64,000 nucleotides of DNA from an uncultured Chloroflexota bacterium (lineage in GTDB: Bacteria; Chloroflexota; Anaerolineae; UBA4142; SHND01): the NCBI GenBank assembly GCA_937870825.1, contig CALMZO010000035.1:49897-113896 (forward strand), written 5' to 3'. Below the pieces are notes generated by a model. That model saw only the letters and a list, made by a program, of their open reading frames with translations, did not search any database and was not told where the DNA came from. Position 1 is the first letter of the stretch. Each line of letters begins with the position of its first letter. Position numbers and translations under genes: made by a program. Positions 1-5,839 of this stretch are shown here, in pieces.

Positions 1-463
1 CTTCTTCATTCGTTCCTGCTTCGACGGCGCGGCGAATGTCGTCTGGCGTGAGTCGCATACGCCAATCCCCTGCACCATGGGAAATGATCTCCAACGTCTC
101 TACATACGAGGGATTGAGGAGCGCAAAGAATCCCAGACCTGCTGCATCAATGATTTCTCCCGGGTTCCAACTGCTTGTGCCAGCATCAAGCAAAATCTGC
201 GGATGCGCCAAACCCGGACCGTCATCCGCGATTTCGAGAATTGCGGTTTCTCGATACCATCGCACATCCACACGCGTCGCACCAGCGCGATATGCGTTCT
301 GGAACACCTCGCGGAGGGCGCGTTTGAAACTGGAAAACATGCGCGGCGCTTCAAGTGCGACATGCAGCGAGACGCGCGGGCGGATGCGCGTGGCTTGAAC
401 CATATCCTGTTGTTCTGCGAATCGTATTCGCTCAATTGGTTGATCGTTGGTTAATGCGTTCAT
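1..463 (-). CDS. GHKL-type ATPase domain protein (partial, 3' end off window)
   Basis: The gene runs off the left edge, so only the first 154 codons are visible. The start at 463 has a strong ribosome binding site (AAAGGAATTG before ATG). The visible part contains the nucleotide-binding motifs of the GHKL fold (Hsp90, MutL, histidine kinases): an N-box helix EVFQNAYRAGA, a G1 box DDGPGL, and a glycine-rich AGLGFFAL segment typical of the ATP lid. Such domains bind and hydrolyse ATP and close like a clamp. The C-terminal part that would define the partner is missing. It could be a MORC/Hsp90-like ATPase or a kinase-like anti-sigma factor; the absence of any sensor domain at the N-terminus favours the former. 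It heads the leftmost visible end of the minus-strand gene series. Confidence 0.75.
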   Translation of the reverse strand, partial: MNALTNDQPIERIRFAEQQDMVQATRIRPRVSLHVALEAPRMFSSFKRALREVFQNAYRAGATRVDVRWYRETAILEIADDGPGLAHPQILLDAGTSSWNPGEIIDAAGLGFFALLNPSYVETLEIISHGAGDWRMRLTPDDIRRAVEAGTNEE

Positions 464-495
464 CAATTCCTTTCTCCACGCGTTTGGCATTAGCT

Positions 496-822
496 CTATC
501 GTTCTTCGGGCAGCAGCACGGTAGTCACGCGCCGCCCCGCGTCATCAGCAGGATCGGAGATGATCCAAATCGTCGTTTCTGCGTCGAGGCGATAACTCGA
601 GAGAATCATGTTCCCGTCGGTCATAGCGATTTCGTTGGCGCGACGGTCTGCTTCATCCACGTCGCCAAAATCTCCGGAAACGTGACGCATCAGTAAGGTC
701 TCTAGAGTTTGTTCGCGCGGACGCGGCTGCGCGAATACGGCGAGCGCGCCGGGCGTAATACAGATTTGTCCCGGATCAAATTTCTTGATGCGATTGCAAG
801 TCGACGAGTTCATATCATCCAT
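496..822 (-). CDS. small conserved protein of mobile elements
   Basis: A 108-residue acidic protein starting at an ATG preceded by AAGGA. It resembles a widespread family usually labelled plasmid-related protein: an N-terminal FDPGQICITPGALAVF segment, a central RHVSGDFGDV-DEADRRANE stretch, and a C-terminal tail ending in VTTVLLPEER. That family is found on integrative elements and plasmids of many bacteria and has no assigned function. The pattern match comes from memory, not from a search. It lies 32 bp upstream (in the minus-strand sense) of the GHKL ATPase gene, so the two may be cotranscribed. Confidence 0.75.
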   Translation of the reverse strand: MDDMNSSTCNRIKKFDPGQICITPGALAVFAQPRPREQTLETLLMRHVSGDFGDVDEADRRANEIAMTDGNMILSSYRLDAETTIWIISDPADDAGRRVTTVLLPEER

Positions 823-837
823 TCCTTCCTCCTTCTG

Positions 838-1428
838 TTACACTTCAAAGAGCATTTGTTGTTCCGAGCGCTTTGCGTCGCTTGGGTGCAATGTTCGTGT
901 GGTCGCACCCTCGCAATTCGGTTCGGATATTCCATTTCTTTCATTCAGCGTCGCAGAGTGTGGAGCGAGCCGTTCTTGGACAAGGCGCACAACAACTTCA
1001 TCAGGTAGTTCGGTTAGCGCTACGCGAACGGTGGCGGTAAGGTGATGTCGTGTTTCGGTTTGCGCCTCGAATTCATAAGCGCGCACAATGCCACTCTCGG
1101 CGAGCCAGATTTGCAATTCACGCTCGACGTCACTCCATGTCCATGCGGGATCGCCAACATACGGATATTCGAGATGGTGACGTAGCAGAGCCAAACGCTT
1201 TTCAGAAGTGTCGCACCACACCTCGTAGAACCCATGGCGATTGTAATGCGCGATGTGCATGAACATTTGCGAAAGGCGGTTGTAGAACCACTCGTGGAAT
1301 TTTTCAAGAGGACAGCGCGCTTGGATGAACGATATGTAATGAAGCGCGAATTTGTGTTTGTCCGCAGCAGAAGACCATTTGGTTGGCGTAAAACTCCAAC
1401 CGTGTTCATTATTCGTCAGTTTCAGCAT
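838..1428 (-). CDS. hypothetical protein, 196 aa
   Basis: Function not recognised. The ATG at 1428 is chosen because GGAGG lies about 10 bases before it. The protein is rich in aromatic and charged residues (HEWFYNRLSQMFMHIAHYNRHGFYEVW) and shows no transmembrane segment or known catalytic motif. It ends 15 bp before the next gene at 822, so the two are probably coupled. A 43-bp inverted repeat containing the dyad TTGTAC-N3-GTACAA sits directly upstream of its ribosome binding site and may control it. Confidence 0.65.
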   Translation of the reverse strand: MLKLTNNEHGWSFTPTKWSSAADKHKFALHYISFIQARCPLEKFHEWFYNRLSQMFMHIAHYNRHGFYEVWCDTSEKRLALLRHHLEYPYVGDPAWTWSDVERELQIWLAESGIVRAYEFEAQTETRHHLTATVRVALTELPDEVVVRLVQERLAPHSATLNERNGISEPNCEGATTRTLHPSDAKRSEQQMLFEV

Positions 1429-1444
1429 CCATTTGACCTCCAAC

Positions 1445-1487
1445 GTCAGTCAGCGATTTTGTACGGCGTACAAAATCGCTGACTGAC
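1445..1487. promoter_or_regulatory. 20-bp-arm inverted repeat, operator-like
   Basis: Perfect arms at 1445-1464 and 1468-1487 are separated by only 3 bases (GGC). The centre reads TTGTAC-GGC-GTACAA. There is no T-run after it on either strand, which argues against a simple terminator. It lies just before the ribosome binding site of the 838-1428 gene, so an operator or a translation-control hairpin are both possible. Confidence 0.55.
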
Positions 1488-1518
1488 TCATCATGCGCGA
1501 ACGGCAAATTGCAGAAAA

Positions 1519-1556
1519 CAGCGAGACTGCTACTGACGTCAGTAGCAGTCTCGCTG
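1519..1556. terminator. 38-bp perfect palindrome, terminator-like
   Basis: The sequence from 1519 to 1556 is its own reverse complement (centre GACGTC). On the minus strand it is followed by TTTTCTG and lies downstream of the stop of the 1606-1827 gene, so it can act as an intrinsic terminator. A loopless palindrome of this length is unusual and could also be a protein-binding site. Confidence 0.5.
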
Positions 1557-1605
1557 AAATAGGATGAACGCTCGCACCGCGATGGATTGCTCGCAGCGCC
1601 AGTGT

Positions 1606-1827
1606 CTATACTTGATACTGATTCTTTTGCGCCGCACAGGCGGCGAGGATCATGGCTTGACGCATCTCGGGATTCGCTTCGAGCTCGCGCGACGCGGCGA
1701 GCAGCGTGCGAATGTCGATTCCCTCTTCCACGGGTTCGACGCACATGAGATGTGCTACGCGCACTGCCGCTTTGATTTGAGTTTCGATGTGACGAACTGC
1801 CTTTCGATCAGCATTCGAATGGTTCAT
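1606..1827 (-). CDS. hypothetical small protein, 73 aa
   Basis: Function not recognised. The start at 1827 is favoured by GGAGG seven bases upstream; in-frame starts further upstream (to 1923) lack a comparable site. The protein looks helical (IETQIKAAVRVAHLMC, ELEANPEMRQAMILAACAAQ) and shows no membrane segment. Codon usage and strand match the surrounding genes. An eleven-G run lies about 130 bases upstream. Confidence 0.55.
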   Translation of the reverse strand: MNHSNADRKAVRHIETQIKAAVRVAHLMCVEPVEEGIDIRTLLAASRELEANPEMRQAMILAACAAQKNQYQV

Positions 1828-1957
1828 ACGCGCCTCCATCGCGCGCACTATACCACGCACCGCGCGGAACTCCAAGCGGAGCAGAACTTGGCATTCAATT
1901 GTGGAGCCGCGCAAGGTTTGCACGAACGCCGACGGAATCTGGCAGGAATGAGAGAGA

Positions 1958-1968
1958 GGGGGGGGGGG
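1958..1968. repeat. G11 homopolymer tract
   Basis: Eleven consecutive G on the plus strand follow a GAGAGAGA stretch, between the stop of the 1975-2316 gene and the start of the 1606-1827 gene. Runs of this length slip during replication and could alter expression of the downstream minus-strand gene; it may also be a sequencing length error. Confidence 0.7.
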
Positions 1969-1974
1969 TGAAAC

Positions 1975-2316
1975 TTACGCTGAATCTTGCTTTTGCAAGA
2001 ACAGATGGTGAAAACGTTTCACTGTTTTGTACATCGAGATTGGATCGAACGGATCGAATTTCCAGTGGATGGGCGCTTGCGGCGCAAGACCTCGTTTGAG
2101 TGCCTCGAAATCCTCCCGAAGTGTGCGCGGTGGGGTGCTGTCCCGCACGCGCTCGAAAATGATCTCTGCCTCCGCGACGGCGCCCCATTCATTGGGGACA
2201 ATTTGAAAGGTGAGCTGCCAACCTGCACGAAGAAGCTCTGCTGTGAGTCGGGCGAGCTCGATGCTGGGCGCGTCAAGATTTTCGCCTCCTGCCGCCGCGA
2301 TAAAATCGTTCTCCAT
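1975..2316 (-). CDS. hypothetical protein, 113 aa
   Basis: Function not recognised. The gene overlaps the end of the upstream gene (2273-2557) by 44 bases, which indicates translational coupling. The sequence has an amphipathic helix (IELARLTAELLRAGWQLTFQIV) followed by a basic and aromatic tail ending in MYKTVKRFHHLFLQKQ. No known motif is seen. A weak GAGG lies 13 bases before the start. Confidence 0.6.
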   Translation of the reverse strand: MENDFIAAAGGENLDAPSIELARLTAELLRAGWQLTFQIVPNEWGAVAEAEIIFERVRDSTPPRTLREDFEALKRGLAPQAPIHWKFDPFDPISMYKTVKRFHHLFLQKQDSA

Positions 2317-2557
2317 ATTCTTGTACTACCTCATCTACCACTTCGGGTGATTCTTCGCCGTCCAATACACCGCGCTTGGCTATTTCGTCATCAATCTCTT
2401 TTGCCGAGACGATGCCGATGACAAAGCGAAAGGGCCACGCAATCGCGCGAAACGGCGCGAGCGCCAAATAAAAGATAAAGTTCTCGCCGGTGTCATTTTT
2501 CGGATACTGCGCGTTATCGGGCGCATCGCCTTCCCATGGACGTTGGTTATCCGCCAC
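2273..2557 (-). CDS. hypothetical protein with hydrophobic segment, 94 aa
   Basis: The start is GTG at 2557, supported by GAGGAGGTGG immediately upstream. After a charged N-terminus there is a hydrophobic stretch around residues 27-52 (FIFYLALAPFRAIAWPFRFV), which could be a membrane segment or an amphipathic surface helix; the C-terminus is acidic and then basic (YRGGRRRKS). Function unknown. It is the first gene of a short coupled pair with the 113-residue protein that follows. Confidence 0.6.
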   Translation of the reverse strand: MADNQRPWEGDAPDNAQYPKNDTGENFIFYLALAPFRAIAWPFRFVIGIVSAKEIDDEIAKRGVLDGEESPEVVDEVVQEYGERFYRGGRRRKS

Positions 2558-2638
2558 GTGCCACCTCCTCTATTCTAAGCGAAATTGGATGCTCCGTCTA
2601 TTGTTTGACGGATTCAATTTGATTTTTTACGATCTCAA

Positions 2639-3943
2639 TCAGTCAGTTTCGTTTTGCTTGTTATTGCCAGTGCTATTTCCAGAGCCCAATCGCGCGAGTC
2701 GCCACTGTATCGCTTTGGCGACGAGCGGTTCGAGAATTTCAAAATCCGTCGCGGACCAATACGCGGCGCGTTGCGTATACCAGGCGTAGGGTTCGAACGC
2801 GATAGTTGGCTCTACAACATGGCGTGCTGTCCACATCTCGCACAAGCGCGCCCAAATTTCGCGCGGTCGATAGTAATAATCGCCGCGTCCGAGGACAAAG
2901 CGATAGATTTCGCGGTCGTCCGGTTCCAGTTCCGCATCGTGATCTTTTTGGCGCGCAATCTTTTCTGCAAGCATGCGGTCGCGCATCCGACTTGCGGCGA
3001 GCGCAATCAGATATCCGTCCTCACGCATGTCGCTGTCCGCGCTGTGTTGTCCGCGCGCCACGCTGTGTTCCGACAGAGCGCTGATACTGAGATAGTGTTT
3101 GCCTTTTCTCACGCGCGTTTCCGCCTGCATCGTCGCTCCCGCTTCGTAATCGAGCCAGTGCCCCAACAGTTCGTGCGCGAGCGAGCGGATCAAACGTCCC
3201 ATGTTCGTGCATGTGCCGATTGTGACCGTACGGTCAGTGGACGAATACAATCCGCCCGCATCGCCGCGCATAAACGGGTGTTTGCCTTGCGTGTGCGCGA
3301 TGGTGATGTTCGTTGCTTTCAGCGCATCGTGCAGGGAGCAATCCACCGCCGCTTCGATTTCGTCGAGTCCCCGCGCGATCTCTTCTGCGACTTGCACGCG
3401 CATCGCATCGCCGTTTTGCAGTTTGATCTTGACGCCGCGCGATTCCCATAAGCGCAGGTCTACTGCAATACTATTGTTCGCGAATGAAGTGTGCCTTCCT
3501 TTCTCATAGCGGGCGCGTCCATCGAACGCGCGCTGAAACTCGACGCGCTGCGCAATAATCGCCGGTGGCACCGGTTCGCCATGGCGAATCGCATCTCTGA
3601 TGCGGTCACCATATTCGAGACGATATTTGTTTTCACGTTCGGGCGTGAGACCTTGTTGTTCGATCTCTTCCAAAGCGCGCGCGATTGCTTTCAAGCGCAA
3701 AAGGAGCGCGAGTCGTTTCGAATGTGCGCGGGGTCCAATCGTTTGTAATTCTTTATTCCTTGCTATGCGTTCCCGTTCAAAACTCACTTTGCTTTTGGCA
3801 AAGCGAAACCAAATGTATTCGTCTTCGTTCATCTCGAACCAATGGCAAACAGAAACGCCCTGCGCTTGTGACAGCACAGGGCGTTCTTCTGATGGATTCG
3901 ATACGTTGTTATCGCCGTTGTCGTGGTAGAGTGATTCTTGCAT
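2639..3943 (-). CDS. zincin-like putative metallopeptidase, 434 aa
   Basis: The middle of the protein carries SLAHELLGHWLDYEAG (His257, Glu258), which resembles the AHELGHWLD active site of zinc peptidase domains found in large polyvalent proteins of phages and mobile elements. Here there is one residue more than in the standard HExxH motif, so catalysis is uncertain. A downstream SEHSVARGQ and an acidic C-terminal half follow. The start at 3943 gives a stop-start junction TGAATG with the upstream gene and a GAGG site. A terminator-like hairpin (3854-3885) then falls inside the coding region; a start at 3832 (MNEDEY) would leave it outside but has a poor binding site. Substrate unknown. Confidence 0.65.
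   Translation of the reverse strand: MQESLYHDNGDNNVSNPSEERPVLSQAQGVSVCHWFEMNEDEYIWFRFAKSKVSFERERIARNKELQTIGPRAHSKRLALLLRLKAIARALEEIEQQGLTPERENKYRLEYGDRIRDAIRHGEPVPPAIIAQRVEFQRAFDGRARYEKGRHTSFANNSIAVDLRLWESRGVKIKLQNGDAMRVQVAEEIARGLDEIEAAVDCSLHDALKATNITIAHTQGKHPFMRGDAGGLYSSTDRTVTIGTCTNMGRLIRSLAHELLGHWLDYEAGATMQAETRVRKGKHYLSISALSEHSVARGQHSADSDMREDGYLIALAASRMRDRMLAEKIARQKDHDAELEPDDREIYRFVLGRGDYYYRPREIWARLCEMWTARHVVEPTIAFEPYAWYTQRAAYWSATDFEILEPLVAKAIQWRLARLGSGNSTGNNKQNETD
3854..3885 (-). terminator. hairpin at the start of the zincin-like gene
   Basis: Arms AACGCCCTG (3854-3862) and CAGGGCGTT (3877-3885) enclose a 14-base loop and are followed on the minus strand by TTTCTGTTT. Either it terminates transcription of the 3944-4330 gene, in which case the next gene starts at 3832, or it acts as an attenuator within the leader codons. 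Confidence 0.45.
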
Positions 3944-4330
3944 TCATCCTCGTTTCTGACGCGATTGCAGCGCCGATCCTTTCACATGACGCAGTGCGAT
4001 GGGCTGCGCGTATCCTTCCTTGAAAAACTCGGACCCTTTCTGCATGAGTGTTCGTCTCACTTGACGCAGGGTATCGAAATCAAATTCTGCATCGTCACCA
4101 TAGCGCGCGTAGAAACCGTTGTCGTCGTCTTCGCTATTGAGAATTTTCGACAGGTCAATGCCCTCGCCGAGAGTCATTTGCTCGATCGTCCACCCATTTG
4201 CAATCTGGTCACGGAGCACAACTTCGGTGCCGTCCGGGAGAACGATATGCACCATTGGGGTCACTTCATCGCCTAAATCGACGCTCCACCATACTTCGGT
4301 GATCGTCGCATGGATTGTGTTATCGCTCAT
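3944..4330 (-). CDS. hypothetical protein, 128 aa
   Basis: Excellent ribosome binding site (AAGGAGGACAG before ATG). The first half is beta-rich (ATITEVWWSVDLGDEV, MVHIVLPDGTEVVLRD) and the second half is acidic and then helical. Function not recognised. Its stop codon abuts the ATG of the zincin-like gene, so the two are translated together. It is the first gene left of the plus-strand insert at 4,331-8,809. Confidence 0.65.
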   Translation of the reverse strand: MSDNTIHATITEVWWSVDLGDEVTPMVHIVLPDGTEVVLRDQIANGWTIEQMTLGEGIDLSKILNSEDDDNGFYARYGDDAEFDFDTLRQVRRTLMQKGSEFFKEGYAQPIALRHVKGSALQSRQKRG

Positions 4331-5441
4331 TCTGTCCTCCTTCTTGTTTTGTCTGAACTACGAGCGTAATTGCCTCCTCTCATTTCGAGTTCGTCTGTGC
4401 ATGATCTTTTTCATTCGAGCTGCCGTTTCCATGAGCTGGAGCAGTATTGATAAAGACTCATCGCGCTGACCAGCTCGTTGTTTGCTATAATGTCCGCAAA
4501 TGACGATTTGAATGCTTTGCGTTGGAGTTCAGCATGATGTCGCCCGTGTCCCACTCACAGCGACGCTTTTGGTTTTTCAGCAGATTGCTTGACCAGAGCA
4601 GTCCACTTCTGCAAGTGAAAAGACACCTGCGGTCTGATGCGCGTGTGCGCGTTGAGACGCGGGTATTCTGTTTCGCATTTCGATACATGGTTTCACGACA
4701 CGCCCATTGCGGGAACCACCCCCCTAATGCTGTGTTCCACGACACTGGAGTGGCGTAGAATATAAGTTGTCGGACGCGTGCGAGACTCGATGGACTCCAC
4801 GTCTTACGCGCTGTTCTGTCGGAGAGCCTGATTGCGGAAAACAATCTGTCGTCTATGGAACAGAATCTGATCGTTGGAGCGGAAAGTGTGAAACACCATG
4901 GACAAAAGATTTCCGCCATTGCTCCTCGCCGCGTTCGACAACCTCTGTATTGCAGCCGCTCTGTGACCGAACGAGAAGACGCGCGTGTAGCGCGTTGAAT
5001 GCGAGCTCGGGAAATGGACACACCAAGCGTAATGTTGAAAAATCAATCAGTGCGCTGGAAAAGGCACACCTTCTACGATGACTTGAACATGGTGATTTTG
5101 AGATGCGGAGAGATCCAAGCGAACATGGATGGAATACTTCGGCCATCGGAAAGATTTTGGGTGGATGATGATCCATTTTACAGACTCGCGGACGGACTGA
5201 TGAATATGTCAAAAAAATTCATTAGCAACGGACGCGATGATCTGTTGAAGTTATAGTACACCGACCGCACGATAGGCAAATACACGCTGCGCGCCATTGG
5301 CGGGATCGAATTTGGTTTCCCCAAAAGGAATAACGATTCCGCCAACAGTGTGCAGATTCAGGTTTACGCTGCGTCTCCAACTCGCGAAAGGTAATAGCGA
5401 GTAAAGAGCACGTCAATAAAACACGAAAGGAGTAACGAACA
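4331..5441. other. gene-poor stretch with degenerate coding traces
   Basis: No convincing gene is present on either strand. A plus-strand frame from 4999 stops at 5256 and continues in the same frame from 5257 to 5394 with protein-like sequence (TLRAIGGIEFGFPKRNN), suggesting a decayed gene with an internal stop. A TATAAT box lies at about 4484, without a clear -35 box. The stretch separates the leftward genes from the plus-strand STAND module and may mark the insertion boundary. Confidence 0.4.
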
Positions 5442-5822
5442 ATGGACTGGACAGCAATCGGATTAGCCGCTACTGCTATACTTGGCCCGTTTCTTACAAA
5501 AGCGGGGGAAGCCGCTGCTGCGAAGATTGGCGCAGACCTTTACACTTGGCTGAAACAACGATTCGAAAAAGACCAAGATAAAGACGCCGAAGCAGCACTT
5601 ACACAATTAGAAAAGAAGCCCGACTCGAAACCAAGAAGAGAGGCATTAGCCGAGACTTTGACTGAGCGTGCAGCCAGTGACCCCGACAGGTTTGGTGCCG
5701 AACTGCAAAATCGCGTCCAGCAAGTTGTTGCAACAGAAGGAAATATAGGTACGCTCGTAGGGCAGATTATGGCTGGCAACGTGAATGTCATCAACACAAT
5801 GTATGGTGACATTCATATGTAG
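5442..5822 (+). CDS. small helical effector-like protein with C-terminal amyloid-type motif, 126 aa
   Basis: Good binding site (AAAGGAGTAACGAACA before ATG). Residues 1-40 form a hydrophobic then amphipathic helix (AIGLAATAILGPFLTKAGEA), followed by charged helices with a QLEKKPDSKPRREALAE linker. This layout occurs in small proteins encoded beside STAND NTPases. The last 15 residues, GNVNVINTMYGDIHM, match the N-terminus of the next gene product (GKVVLVNELRGDI) at 6 of 13 positions. Paired motifs at an effector C-terminus and an NLR N-terminus are the hallmark of bacterial amyloid-signalling (BASS) pairs, where the helical part is a membrane-attacking Bell/HeLo-like domain. That role is inference. 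The next gene starts 17 bp downstream. Confidence 0.65.
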   Translation: MDWTAIGLAATAILGPFLTKAGEAAAAKIGADLYTWLKQRFEKDQDKDAEAALTQLEKKPDSKPRREALAETLTERAASDPDRFGAELQNRVQQVVATEGNIGTLVGQIMAGNVNVINTMYGDIHM

Positions 5823-5839
5823 GCTGATGGAGTACAATA

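Noticed and set aside
4485..5021. Minus-strand open frame of 178 codons
   Set aside because: Arg/Ser/Cys-rich composition typical of an antisense or random frame, no binding site.
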